Below are positions 27,447 to 36,269 of a stretch of 64,000 nucleotides of DNA, piece after piece. The position numbers were made by a program, and so were the translations under genes. The stretch's first letter is position 1, and each line of letters begins with the position of its first letter. The notes under the pieces are model-generated. The model was given only the letters and a program-made list of their open reading frames with translations. It was not told the DNA's origin and made no database searches. The stretch is from Paenibacillus sp. G2S3. GTDB lineage: Bacteria > Bacillota > Bacilli > Paenibacillales > Paenibacillaceae. The stretch lies in the NCBI RefSeq assembly GCF_030123105.1, contig NZ_CP126095.1, forward strand, positions 3,348,001 through 3,412,000, written 5' to 3'.

Positions 27447-28268
27447 ATGGTTGATATCCTGCAAGTCGCACGCAGAGAGATTAAAATGGGTTTTCGGAAT
27501 CCATGGGCTTATTCTTTTTTGGCATTATTTTGTGCGTTTAGTCTAGGCTTACTGCTGATTAATGCACAAAATGAGATTCAAGGGTATACCGCAGTTACAG
27601 GTTCTATGCTAAGTCTGATTTTGTATCTGCTGCCGCTTATGACCTTATTTCTAGGCTCTTTTTCACTGACTTCAGAGAAGGAAGAGGGTAGCTGGCAGCT
27701 TTTATCTACTTATCCAATAGGAACGTTCTCATTTATTCTTGGCAAGTATGTGGGTCTAGCTGTCGTACTACTTACGGTTGTGGCTTTCGGCTATGGTTTA
27801 ATGGGAATGATGAGTGGATTCATGGGCATGGCCTATGATTCTACTACTTACTTTCTTTTTTTGTTTTTTTCCGCAGGACTTGTTTTATTATTCTTGACCA
27901 TTGCTTTGTTTATCGGTTCATTATCACGTAACCGCTGGCAGGCGCTGACTGTTTCTGTTGCTGTGTGGTTTTTCACAGTAATAGGTTGGCCGACCTTTTT
28001 AATCGCCTTCTTAGGTTTAATGCCTTATCTCTGGATTAAGCCCTTGCTGGTCGCATTCACAATACTCAACCCAGCAGAGCTTGTTCGGTTATTCGTTGTA
28101 ATTAAGCTGGGCGGAGGTTCAGTGCTGGGACCTGAATATTACCAATGGGTAGAATGGATAAATGGTTCGAAGGGTAGCTTGTTGATTATGGGAGTCTGTC
28201 TAGTCTGGATGTTGAGCTCGATCCTGTTTGTATATTGGATATGGGAAAGGGGGCGCTCTCGTGGATAA
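27447..28268 (+). CDS. nosY: NosY-type ABC transporter permease
   Basis: This membrane protein of about 273 residues has six likely transmembrane segments (beginning near 20-40, 55-75, 105-125, 140-165, 170-195 and 245-265). The cytoplasmic start REIKMGFRNPWAYSF and the loop TSEKEEGSWQLLSTYP are typical of NosY/ABC-2 permeases. With NosF it forms the transporter that moves a sulfur species to NosD. ATG 27447 lies two bases after the nosL stop. Its 3' end overlaps nosF by eight bases. Confidence 0.9.
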   Translation: MVDILQVARREIKMGFRNPWAYSFLALFCAFSLGLLLINAQNEIQGYTAVTGSMLSLILYLLPLMTLFLGSFSLTSEKEEGSWQLLSTYPIGTFSFILGKYVGLAVVLLTVVAFGYGLMGMMSGFMGMAYDSTTYFLFLFFSAGLVLLFLTIALFIGSLSRNRWQALTVSVAVWFFTVIGWPTFLIAFLGLMPYLWIKPLLVAFTILNPAELVRLFVVIKLGGGSVLGPEYYQWVEWINGSKGSLLIMGVCLVWMLSSILFVYWIWERGRSRG

Positions 28269-28980
28269 CCCCTTAGTGAATGTAAAAGGAATCTCAAAGG
28301 TTATTAAAAAGCAAACAATAGTTGAAGAGATTAGCTTTCAAATCCCCAGTGGGAGCATACTTGCACTATGTGGCGGTAACGGGGCTGGCAAAAGTACCGT
28401 TTTGCGAATGGTTGCGGGTATTCTACAGCCTTCGATGGGCGAAATCTCAGTGGGTGGCTTATACTGGCACAAATCACGCAAACAATTCTCGAAACAAATT
28501 GGATATATGCCGGATGATTATCAATTCAATCAGGGGCTGTCGGCAGAGGAAGCTCTAACTTTTTGGGCAGCTCTCCGTAGGGTACCCAATCGCAAAGCGA
28601 GAGTCAACGAAGTCCTTGCCTTAGTTGGTCTAGAAGATAAACGAAATCGTCTGGTCAACACCTTTTCAAAGGGAATGCGTCAGCGTATCTTATTTGCACA
28701 GGCCTTGCTCGCCAAACCTTCGTTGCTAATTATGGACGAACCCACAAACGGTCTTGACCCTTTCTGGATGAATGAATTCGTAGACCTACTCCAAAGAATC
28801 AAGGAAGAAGGGCATAGCGTTATTTTCTCCACACACCAGTTAGAAATCGCTGATAAGATCGCAGATCAGATTGTCTTTCTAAGTCATGGAAGAAATGTTG
28901 GTTCAGGTCCTACCAAAGAATTTCATGCGAAATTTGGTTCTCTGTATACAGCCTTTAATCATAGTCTGGGTCTGAAATGA
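28261..28980 (+). CDS. nosF: NosF-type ABC transporter ATPase
   Basis: This ATPase of about 239 residues has Walker A GGNGAGKST near residue 37, signature FSKGMRQR, Walker B LLIMDEPTNGLD, and the switch His in IFSTHQLEIADK. It pairs with the NosY permease just upstream. GTG 28261 is eight bases before the end of nosY and follows AAAGGGGG by about 7 bases; a longer frame from 28228 would start deep in nosY. The TGA overlaps the ATG of the thioredoxin-like gene. Confidence 0.92.
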   Translation: MDNPLVNVKGISKVIKKQTIVEEISFQIPSGSILALCGGNGAGKSTVLRMVAGILQPSMGEISVGGLYWHKSRKQFSKQIGYMPDDYQFNQGLSAEEALTFWAALRRVPNRKARVNEVLALVGLEDKRNRLVNTFSKGMRQRILFAQALLAKPSLLIMDEPTNGLDPFWMNEFVDLLQRIKEEGHSVIFSTHQLEIADKIADQIVFLSHGRNVGSGPTKEFHAKFGSLYTAFNHSLGLK

Positions 28981-29504
28981 GCATGCGTCGAATCATTGCC
29001 TTACTAGTGATTATCGCAGCTGTCACGACTGTTGTATGGGTATTTAGCCATAATGAAACAAGAGATTCATCGGAGAGGATTGCAGTGGGCTCTATCGCTC
29101 CCGAATTTGAAGCTACAACTATAGAAGGCAAAAAGGTTCGTCTAAGCGATTTCCAGGGACAGATTGTGGTGCTTAACTTTTGGGCTTCCTGGTGCACGTC
29201 ATGTGTGCGAGAAATGCCCCTTCTGAATGACATTCACAAATCCACTAGTTCTCAAATTGAAACCTTGTTTATTAATGTTGGTGAGTCTAAAGGGACTGTA
29301 TCAGAATATCTTAAGGATCATAGTTTTTCTTTTCCAGTTGTCATCGATGTTACCGGAAAAATCTCTACTGCATACGGAGTTAGTGCGCTTCCTGCCACGT
29401 TTATTATAAACGGAGAGGGAAAGATCAAAGAGGCTATATTAGGCGAAATCACAGATTTCCCCTTAATGCAGCAGTGGCTGGAGGATGCCAGAAATCCTAA
29501 CTAA
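28977..29504 (+). CDS. TlpA/ResA-like membrane-anchored thioredoxin
   Basis: This 175-residue protein has an N-terminal membrane anchor (about 5-24) and an extracytoplasmic thioredoxin fold with the active site WCTSC (Cys73, Cys76) and cis-Pro region VSALPATFII. It probably keeps cysteines or copper-binding thiols reduced during maturation of the copper enzyme served by nosDLYF, as Sco/TlpA proteins do for cytochrome oxidase. The start overlaps nosF by four bases. Its stop directly abuts the stop of the convergent PocR-AraC gene, with no terminator between. Confidence 0.88.
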   Translation: MSMRRIIALLVIIAAVTTVVWVFSHNETRDSSERIAVGSIAPEFEATTIEGKKVRLSDFQGQIVVLNFWASWCTSCVREMPLLNDIHKSTSSQIETLFINVGESKGTVSEYLKDHSFSFPVVIDVTGKISTAYGVSALPATFIINGEGKIKEAILGEITDFPLMQQWLEDARNPN

Positions 29505-30542
29505 TCAACTCATATACATATTCCGGTATACAGCTGGAGTGAGATTCTCGAACCGTTTGAATGTTTTAATAAAATAGCCGGTATCACAAAATCCTAAATC
29601 ATCACTCACTTGATGAATAGGTGCGTCGGTGGACTCCAGCAGCTGCTTGGCCCATTCAATCTTAAGCCTGGCAACAAAGAGGGAGAAATTTTCACCTGTT
29701 TCTTTTGTAAATATGCGACTGAAATAACTAGAACTGATATGACAAAGCTTGGCCATTTCTTTTAGGCTGAAATTTTCATTCTTATGCGCATAGATGTAAT
29801 CAAACGCAGGCTGAAGCACTGAATTTATAGAGAGGAACTTTTGAGCCCCATTCTTCAATTTGGTCTCAATTAGCGCCCCTGACAATTCTTGCTGAATGGA
29901 TTGGATGTTGCGATACGCTTGATCTGTCTCGTCGAAAGTCTCTGCTGAAGCAGGTGTGTCAATATTTGAGGACAGCACTCTTTTGTACAGATCGATTGTT
30001 GTACGTTTCTGAATGGCTTCTTCTACGATATAAGTGCTTAATTGTAATAATAGCTCAACACATTTCGTTACTTCATCGAAGGATAACACAGGAAGTGCCT
30101 CATAATCCTCTTTGAGTGCTTTAAACTTCATATTCGCCTCAACATTAGGTGGCCTGGATACAATCTGCTCCAAATGTGATACGTCAGGTTCACGAAGCTT
30201 AAGCTGTCCGGCCATAATTGCACCCAGATATTGGTTATCAATAATAATTGGAATGGCAATATCAATAATGTTGAAATGGCATAAATAAATATAAGGCTTG
30301 TTCTGGCGAACAGCTTCAATACCCGCACGAGCATCACATTTTTGACAGTACTCTGAGAGGATAGAATCCTGGCGCACGCCTTGACAAAAAGGTTGACAGA
30401 AGCTGTGCTTTGTCACGGGAACGCCTTTATAATCAACGGTAAGGATGGCCATTTTAGTAACAAGCGATAAAGAGTCCTGCAACTTCTCCCATTTCTTCAA
30501 ATCAATAATTTCTTCTAAATTAAATCGAGATTTGGGCATCAC
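29505..30542 (-). CDS. AraC-family regulator with PocR sensory domain
   Basis: This 345-residue regulator has an N-terminal PocR domain (about 8-175), which shows FCQPFCQ and EYCQKCDARAG cysteine motifs and IYLCHFNIIDIAIPI. A linker helix follows, then an AraC double helix-turn-helix (about 245-343; LKEMAKLCHISSSYFSRIFTKE and DDLGFCDTGYFIKTFKRFE). PocR domains sense small hydrocarbon diols or polyols. The gene is divergent from glycerol dehydrogenase and dihydroxyacetone kinase, so it is probably their activator in response to glycerol or dihydroxyacetone. GTG 30542 or ATG 30539 both follow AGGAG. Confidence 0.9.
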   Translation of the reverse strand: MMPKSRFNLEEIIDLKKWEKLQDSLSLVTKMAILTVDYKGVPVTKHSFCQPFCQGVRQDSILSEYCQKCDARAGIEAVRQNKPYIYLCHFNIIDIAIPIIIDNQYLGAIMAGQLKLREPDVSHLEQIVSRPPNVEANMKFKALKEDYEALPVLSFDEVTKCVELLLQLSTYIVEEAIQKRTTIDLYKRVLSSNIDTPASAETFDETDQAYRNIQSIQQELSGALIETKLKNGAQKFLSINSVLQPAFDYIYAHKNENFSLKEMAKLCHISSSYFSRIFTKETGENFSLFVARLKIEWAKQLLESTDAPIHQVSDDLGFCDTGYFIKTFKRFENLTPAVYRNMYMS

Positions 30543-30704
30543 AATATTCTCCTAGGAAAGTTATAGAAACATAATGATTATTATAGCGAATTTTTCTACA
30601 AAAGGACAAGATAATACAATTTCTTAAAGAGAAGACAAAAAAACTCGATGAGAAAACGCTTTATTTAGACCTTATTGTTTCATGCATACTGAAATTGAGC
30701 AATC

Positions 30705-30710
30705 TATAAT
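30705..30710 (+). promoter_or_regulatory. -10 of the glycerol/dihydroxyacetone operon
   Basis: TATAAT lies 32 bases before the gldA start with no convincing -35 at 16-18 bp, which fits a promoter dependent on an AraC-type activator such as the divergent PocR protein. A degenerate cre-like AGAAAACGCTTTAT is at about 30651-30664. Confidence 0.5.
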
Positions 30711-30741
30711 AATAACTATATACAACCTAGGAGGAATGAAA

Positions 30742-31878
30742 ATGAGAAGAGCGTTTATCAGTCCGACGAAATATGTGCAAGGTGAGAATGAACTTTTGAA
30801 TTTAGGTTATTTTGTAAAAACCTTCGGTGATTCCGCACTGCTCATTGCACATCCAGATGATGTTACACGTGTGAAAGATAAATTGGAGTCAACTAAACAG
30901 AAATTTAATATAACGCTAGTTGAAAGCGGCTTCCATGGGGAATGTTCAAGAGAAGAAGTAGCAAGATTGCAGGCTCTGGCTAAGGAGCATCAATGTGCAT
31001 GTACGATCGGTTTGGGTGGAGGTAAGGCGATCGATACGGCAAAATGCGTAGCAGAAGGAGAAGCGCTGATTATCGTTCCAACCATAGCTGCCACTGATGC
31101 ACCAACAAGCCACTCCGCGGTCCTCTATACCCCAGAAGGCGAATTCGATGATTATGCTTATTTCAAGCAAAGCCCGAGTGTAGTCATGATCGATACAACA
31201 GTCATTGCCAAAGCGCCAACAAGATTTCTTGTTGCAGGAATGGGAGATGCACTCTCCACTTATTTCGAAGCAAGAGCTACAGCAAATTCTTATTCCAATG
31301 TGAATGCAGGTTTACCTTGCGGGGTTCGTGAAGGTGTTTGTGGGGAAGCTAAGGGAACAATAACAGCACTTGGTCTTGCCAAACTGTGTTATGACACCTT
31401 ACTTGAGAATGGGTTCAAGGCGAAGCAGGCCTGCGATCTGAATATCGTAACGCCAGCTTTGGAGAATATCATTGAAACGAATATTTTGCTATCGGGACTA
31501 GGCTTTGAAAGTGGAGGATTGGCAGCGATTCATGCGATCCATAATGGTTTAACAGCTTTAGAGGGCACGCATCATTATTATCATGGTGAGAAGGTAGCTT
31601 TTAGTACGATTGCACAATTGGTACTCGAAAATGCTGACCGTACCGAATTAAGAGAAGTGTTGGACTTCTGCCTGTCTATTGGTCTTCCAGTATGCTTAGC
31701 GGATATCGGAGTGGAGCAAGTAACTTACGAAGAACTTCTTGAGGTTGCCAAAAAAGCATGTATTGCCGAGGAATCAATTCATTCGATGCCGTTCCCAATT
31801 ACGGAAGAAGCGGTAGCATCGGCGATTATGGCTGCCGATCAATTAGGTCGTCAATACAAATTAAGTAAGGAGCTTTAA
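30742..31878 (+). CDS. gldA: Glycerol dehydrogenase
   Basis: This NAD-dependent, metal-containing alcohol dehydrogenase of about 378 residues oxidises glycerol to dihydroxyacetone in the cytoplasm. Visible motifs are GLGGGKAIDTAK (NAD site), VPTIAATDAPTSHSAV, GMGDALSTYFEA (metal-binding Asp), GGLAAIHAIHNGLTAL (metal His) and THHYYHGEKVAF (second His). ATG 30742 follows TAGGAGGA by 6-7 bases; ATG 30736 is too close to that site. The DHA kinase starts one base after its stop, so product and next enzyme are co-translated. Confidence 0.93.
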   Translation: MRRAFISPTKYVQGENELLNLGYFVKTFGDSALLIAHPDDVTRVKDKLESTKQKFNITLVESGFHGECSREEVARLQALAKEHQCACTIGLGGGKAIDTAKCVAEGEALIIVPTIAATDAPTSHSAVLYTPEGEFDDYAYFKQSPSVVMIDTTVIAKAPTRFLVAGMGDALSTYFEARATANSYSNVNAGLPCGVREGVCGEAKGTITALGLAKLCYDTLLENGFKAKQACDLNIVTPALENIIETNILLSGLGFESGGLAAIHAIHNGLTALEGTHHYYHGEKVAFSTIAQLVLENADRTELREVLDFCLSIGLPVCLADIGVEQVTYEELLEVAKKACIAEESIHSMPFPITEEAVASAIMAADQLGRQYKLSKEL

Positions 31879-31879
31879 G

Positions 31880-33640
31880 ATGAAGAAAATTATGAATAAG
31901 CCGGAAACGCTAGTCCGGGAAATGTGTAATGGACTTGTCTTAGCGCATCCGGAGCTGGATTTTAACGATAAATTTAAAGTAATTTCTAAAAAAGAGATCA
32001 ACTCCGATAAAGTTACACTTATTAGCGGTGGTGGAAGTGGGCATGAACCGGCCCATGCCGGGTTCGTAGGTAGCGGTATGCTGGATGCAGCCGTGTGTGG
32101 CGATGTGTTTGCTTCTCCATCTCAGATTCAAGTTTATCAAGCGATCCGCCGATCTGCGAGTCAAAAGGGAACACTGCTTATTATTAAGAACTACAGCGGC
32201 GACATCATGAACTTTAAAAATGCGGCCCATCTCGCAAGCGAAGACGGCATACAAGTGGAATATGTCAAGGTGGACGATGACATTGCCGTCGAGGACAGTC
32301 TCTATACGGTAGGGAAACGAGGGGTTGCCGGAACGGTTCTTGTTCATAAGGTAGCCGGGGCTGCAGCAGAAGCTGGACTGTCCCTGACAGAAGTGAAAGA
32401 AGCGGCGCAGCATGCGATTGACCATGTTCGCACCATCGGCTTCGCCTTTACTTCTTGCACCGTTCCTGCCAAAGGAACCCCGACGTTTCATATCGAAGAG
32501 GAAGAGATGGAATACGGTGTCGGTATTCACGGTGAACCTGGAATACGCAGAGAAAAAGCCGTGTCAGCAGATGAACTGGCGCAGCGGATGGTTACATCTT
32601 TACTGAGTAACTTGCAAATGAATGATGAGACGCAGCAAGAAGTTGCTGTTCTAGTCAACGGATTTGGTGGAACACCACTGCAAGAGCTTTATTTGTTGAA
32701 TAATTCTGTGATCCGTGAATTAACGGCCAAGAATAAGAAAGTGTTTAAAGTATTTGTGGGCAACTATATGACCAGCATCGATATGGCTGGCGCATCAGTG
32801 TCGATTATGAAGCTGGATGAGACGCTAAAGAAATGGTTGTCTGCTCCGTGCGATACACCAGCATTGTCGGTAAAAGGTTCATTTGAGCCTGTGAACTATA
32901 CGGAAGTCATCAAGGAAGAGAAAGCAGACAGCACGGTATCCTTTAAGAATAATACGGATGCTGAAGCAGCGGTAATTAAGAACAACCAGTTTTCCTTGCA
33001 AAATATCGTATATTTGATCGATCAAATGAGTGAGGTCATTATCGAGAATGAAGTACCGTTTTGCGAGCTGGACGCCCACGCCGGAGATGGTGATTTTGGG
33101 ATGAGTGTAGCCAAGGGCTTTAAGCAGTTGAAAGTAGAATGGGAAGATATTCTAGCTAATCATCTCAGCAATATCGGTGACTTCCTTGATGCTTGTTCAT
33201 TGATCATTATGGAGCATTGTGGAGGAGCTTCTGGACCGATCTGGGGATCGGGCTTCCGCGCAGCGAGTAAGACTGCACAGCAGAAGCAGGAGTTATCCAT
33301 TCAGGAATTTGCCGATATGATGCAAGCCGTCGTCAAAGGAATTCAAGATACGGGCGAAAGATCTTTCGGGAGAGGTGCTGTCGTTGGAGACAAGACTTTA
33401 ATTGATGCGCTTGTACCCTTTGCAGATGCCTGGACACAAAGCGCCGATCAAAGCGAAGAATTTAAGCTGGCAGCTATCAAAGCTGCTGAGGCGGCAGTTC
33501 TCGGTGCCCGGAAGACTTCGGATATCGTTGCCCGTATGGGAAGAGCAGGCACGGTAGGTGAACGCAGCATTGGTTATCCGGATGCGGGAGCTTACGCGCT
33601 TGGGGTTATTTTCACAGAGCTAGCTAAAGCGATGAGATAA
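31880..33640 (+). CDS. Fused DhaK-DhaL dihydroxyacetone kinase (ATP-dependent type)
   Basis: This 586-residue two-domain kinase converts dihydroxyacetone to dihydroxyacetone phosphate. The DhaK domain (about 1-330) has GGGSGHEPAHAGFVG and His217 in VGIHGEPG, the residue that binds the substrate covalently. The DhaL domain (about 375-586) has DAHAGDGDFG with the magnesium-binding Asp cluster, plus GGASGPIWG and GDKTLIDAL. Fusion of both domains in one chain is the layout of ATP-using enzymes such as that of Citrobacter freundii. PTS-type enzymes use separate DhaK, DhaL and DhaM, and no dhaM is present here. AAGGAG lies 8 bases before the ATG. The pair GldA-DhaK gives a complete oxidative glycerol route. 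Confidence 0.92.
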   Translation: MKKIMNKPETLVREMCNGLVLAHPELDFNDKFKVISKKEINSDKVTLISGGGSGHEPAHAGFVGSGMLDAAVCGDVFASPSQIQVYQAIRRSASQKGTLLIIKNYSGDIMNFKNAAHLASEDGIQVEYVKVDDDIAVEDSLYTVGKRGVAGTVLVHKVAGAAAEAGLSLTEVKEAAQHAIDHVRTIGFAFTSCTVPAKGTPTFHIEEEEMEYGVGIHGEPGIRREKAVSADELAQRMVTSLLSNLQMNDETQQEVAVLVNGFGGTPLQELYLLNNSVIRELTAKNKKVFKVFVGNYMTSIDMAGASVSIMKLDETLKKWLSAPCDTPALSVKGSFEPVNYTEVIKEEKADSTVSFKNNTDAEAAVIKNNQFSLQNIVYLIDQMSEVIIENEVPFCELDAHAGDGDFGMSVAKGFKQLKVEWEDILANHLSNIGDFLDACSLIIMEHCGGASGPIWGSGFRAASKTAQQKQELSIQEFADMMQAVVKGIQDTGERSFGRGAVVGDKTLIDALVPFADAWTQSADQSEEFKLAAIKAAEAAVLGARKTSDIVARMGRAGTVGERSIGYPDAGAYALGVIFTELAKAMR

Positions 33641-33679
33641 GAGATAAAATAAGCTGAATCCGGATTAACAGAAAACGAC

Positions 33680-33707
33680 AACCCCTTATCCTTTAGGATG
33701 AGGGGTT
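33680..33707 (+). terminator. Terminator after the glycerol operon
   Basis: AACCCCTTATCC and GGATGAGGGGTT form a 12-bp stem with one mismatch and a four-base loop, followed by ATTTGTATTTG, a weak T-tract. Confidence 0.75.
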
Positions 33708-33790
33708 ATTTGTATTTGATACTATACGCTAACGCTCCTCATAAACTGTCCGTTGCAGTTTAGCTAATATCTCGAATATAATGATCTAAA

Positions 33791-33805
33791 TGATAATCGT
33801 TATCA
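33791..33805. promoter_or_regulatory. Fur box upstream of the AraC-type regulator
   Basis: TGATAATCGTTATCA matches the Bacillus Fur consensus TGATAATNATTATCA at all but one position and has perfect six-base arms. It lies about 90 bp before the start of the AraC-family gene, indicating derepression under iron limitation. Confidence 0.85.
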
Positions 33806-33893
33806 TTTAATACAAGGATAAAGGTGATTTCCTCATGATAAAACACTACATTGGGACTACAGCGTACTGCAGCTCTGCTGAGGGTATAACTTA

Positions 33894-34868
33894 ATGACAA
33901 GAAAATCAATTCATAACATCTATAACGGGTATTTCAATGCATTGTTTGAGACACCGGCTATAAGGGACACCACAGAGCGAATGCATTTTTCACAACCTAG
34001 TGACCATGGATACGTCGATAGGGTTATCACACCTTCCGGGATCGAAATTGTAGATAGTGAATACCGTTTCACTGAGGATCGTTTAGTCCGTGTTCAATCC
34101 GAAGCAGCTATGATTGAGCTGAGCTTTTGTCTACAGGGCAGTGGAGAAGTTCATGTAACAGACAACAGTCACGAGTTAGTGCCCGACAGTTGTTCGTTGC
34201 AGCTCATGCGAGATTTCCAAGCCGAATTTCACTACCGTAGTGCTGAACCCATCCGTTTACTATCCATAGGTGTACCAGTAACACTGTTCGATTCGTGGAT
34301 GGTAGAGCAAGGATCTCCACGTACATGCAGTTTATCCGGGCTGTTAGATACACAATCTTTTCGTATGTTCCGTATGCCTATTCTTCCAGAAACCTCTCGA
34401 CTATTGGTACAATTGAGAGATTGCCCATATCATATCTCGATGCGTAGGTTATCCGCAGAGGGTAAGGCATTAGAACTCCTTTCCGCATATTTCGGCGCTT
34501 TTCTTTTTGAACAGAAGCATACAAAACGTAGCTTGCATTTATCTCGCACTGACCGTGAAAGCGTTAGGAGAGCCAGAGATATCATACTCGAGCAAATGGC
34601 AAACCCTCCATCACTCATTGAGCTGTCCAAGCTGGCGGGTATTAACGAATACAAATTAAAAGTTGGTTTTAAGGAAGAGTACGGTACGACTGTATTTGCC
34701 TATTTACGGAACAAACGTTTAGAAAAAGCATGGGAAATCATGCGTTCCGGGGACAGTAGTGTTAGTCAAACCGCGACGATGGTAGGTTACAACAACTTTA
34801 GCCATTTTGCGGAGGCGTTTCGGAAGCAGTACGGAATAAATCCTTCTGAAATAATAAAAAAACGTTAG
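33894..34868 (+). CDS. AraC-family regulator of iron-siderophore uptake (PchR/YbbB-like)
   Basis: This 324-residue regulator has an N-terminal beta-rich sensor region (about 30-200) and a C-terminal AraC helix-turn-helix pair (about 225-322; LIELSKLAGINEYKLKVGFKEE and VSQTATMVGYNNFSHFAEAFRKQYG). The second motif NxxKLKxGFK is characteristic of PchR-type activators that respond to ferric siderophores. A Fur box is upstream, and the next gene encodes a siderophore-binding lipoprotein with its own Fur box, so it probably activates that gene when the siderophore is present. Effector not identifiable. Confidence 0.87.
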   Translation: MTRKSIHNIYNGYFNALFETPAIRDTTERMHFSQPSDHGYVDRVITPSGIEIVDSEYRFTEDRLVRVQSEAAMIELSFCLQGSGEVHVTDNSHELVPDSCSLQLMRDFQAEFHYRSAEPIRLLSIGVPVTLFDSWMVEQGSPRTCSLSGLLDTQSFRMFRMPILPETSRLLVQLRDCPYHISMRRLSAEGKALELLSAYFGAFLFEQKHTKRSLHLSRTDRESVRRARDIILEQMANPPSLIELSKLAGINEYKLKVGFKEEYGTTVFAYLRNKRLEKAWEIMRSGDSSVSQTATMVGYNNFSHFAEAFRKQYGINPSEIIKKR

Positions 34869-34959
34869 ACAACAAATAAATATCCGCCAAACCGTTATTC
34901 AATCCCTCTGTCGGTAGTTCAGCCCTATCAGCAGAGTGTATGATCGGACTTGCTAGTAG

Positions 34960-34974
34960 TGAGAATGATTATCA
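34960..34974. promoter_or_regulatory. Fur box upstream of the siderophore-binding lipoprotein
   Basis: TGAGAATGATTATCA matches TGATAATNATTATCA at every position but one. It lies 25 bp before the lipoprotein start, close enough to block transcription or sit over the start site. Confidence 0.85.
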
Positions 34975-34998
34975 ATAGATTGGAGAGGGTTGGAAAAA

Positions 34999-35988
34999 AT
35001 GTTCAGTTTAAAACGTATCTCTTTTGTCGGAATCGCCTTATTCATGATGGTGATGTTGTACGGATGTGGGAATTCAGGGCAGGAGGCTCAAGGAGAAAGC
35101 TCCCAAAGTGCGCTGAAATCTGAATCCGTCGCTACGAATTCCTTCGAAACACGTACCATCAAGGACGCCAAGGGAGATGTTGAAATACCGGTAAACCCGG
35201 TTAGAATTGCCGATATCTCTGGCTCAACCGAAGAACTTTTGGTGCTAGGATATAAACCTGTGATTACCGGGAATACAGACATGGCTAATTCACTGGAAAT
35301 CACGCCTATTCTAAAAAAAGAACTGCCAGATGTAACGCCTGTTGGATGGTTTCAAACGGAAGTTAACTTGGAAGCGATCAGTGCAGCAAGTCCTGACTTA
35401 ATACTGGCAGGGCCTACGCAAGAGAAAATCTATGATCAACTAAATATGATTGCTCCAACAGTAAGGGTTCCTTATGGCTTTAATGCTTTTAGAGAGCGAT
35501 TTGCCTTTGTTGCAGAGGTACTTGATAAAAAAACAGAAAAGGATGAGTGGCTGAAGGCCTATGATCAACGTGCTCAAGAGCTGCATGATCAAATCACAAA
35601 GATAACTAATGAAGAAACGTTTGCGGTAATCGAAGCAACTGAGAAAGAAATTCGGATTTATTCCCGCACAGGCATTGCAGATATGATTTTTAATGATCTT
35701 GGATTACTCATCGCGCCAGGTACACCGGAACCAGACCCATGGGGAGGCAAAGTAACAAGTCTAGAAGCACTGTCTACCTTTAATCCAGACCATATCATTT
35801 TATTATCTGATAATGACCAGAATGTTCTCGACCAAAGTAAGGTCTGGAGTAGCTTAAAAGCTGTAAAATCGAATAATATATATCGCATGACAAGCAGACA
35901 AAATTACAATGAAGCATTCTTTGCATTAGGGAAAGAGGCGTTGCTGGAGCAAATCGCTGAACAAATCAAGGAACATATCAACAAGTAA
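34999..35988 (+). CDS. Iron-siderophore ABC transporter substrate-binding lipoprotein
   Basis: This lipoprotein of about 329 residues has a lipobox MLYGC (Cys near residue 23) and a FecB/FhuD-type (cluster A-II) binding fold. Examples are RTIKDAKGDVEIPVNPVRIA, then DISGSTEELLVLGYKPV, and ISAASPDLILAGPTQEKIYD. It captures a ferric siderophore or ferric citrate outside the membrane. ATG 34999 is chosen because TTG 34990 abuts the GGAGAGGG ribosome binding site. It stands alone: no permease or ATPase gene is nearby, so it probably shares a transporter encoded elsewhere. Confidence 0.9.
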   Translation: MFSLKRISFVGIALFMMVMLYGCGNSGQEAQGESSQSALKSESVATNSFETRTIKDAKGDVEIPVNPVRIADISGSTEELLVLGYKPVITGNTDMANSLEITPILKKELPDVTPVGWFQTEVNLEAISAASPDLILAGPTQEKIYDQLNMIAPTVRVPYGFNAFRERFAFVAEVLDKKTEKDEWLKAYDQRAQELHDQITKITNEETFAVIEATEKEIRIYSRTGIADMIFNDLGLLIAPGTPEPDPWGGKVTSLEALSTFNPDHIILLSDNDQNVLDQSKVWSSLKAVKSNNIYRMTSRQNYNEAFFALGKEALLEQIAEQIKEHINK

Positions 35989-36020
35989 AGCTATTCTTTT
36001 TAAAAATAAGTAGCTATAAG

Positions 36021-36051
36021 ACGCTGATCCTAACGGGGTCAGTGTTTTTTT
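36021..36051 (+). terminator. Terminator after the siderophore-binding gene
   Basis: ACGCTGATCC and GGGGTCAGTGT form the stem (one loop of TAAC) followed by T7. The rest of the gap up to 36270 shows nothing I can support. Confidence 0.85.
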
Positions 36052-36269
36052 GTTTTGAGAATGACAGAAACTATAAAGGTTTTTCATGAAATTCAAAGAA
36101 TTTGTATATGCTGCATTGTTCGCCGGAAGTTAGAACTTAAAAGCTGATTGTCATCCATTTGATTTTTGGTGTAATGTTGATTAATCTGAAAGGTGCCCCT
36201 ACCATAGCGTTGATTAAAAATAGCACCAAGTAAACAACAATAAATTATTGAAAAGAAGAGGGAAGCTTT

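Noticed and set aside
30645..30670. cre-like AGAAAACGCTTTAT upstream of gldA
   Set aside because: It misses consensus at three of the outer positions; it is mentioned only with the promoter and not called separately.
31940..32530. Antisense open frame of 196 codons within the DHA kinase gene
   Set aside because: The DhaK domain on the plus strand is fully conserved; the antisense frame has low-complexity composition and no start signals.
36052..36269. Intergenic stretch before the GDPD gene
   Set aside because: A short antisense frame exists here, but no ribosome binding site, promoter or conserved sequence supports a gene.
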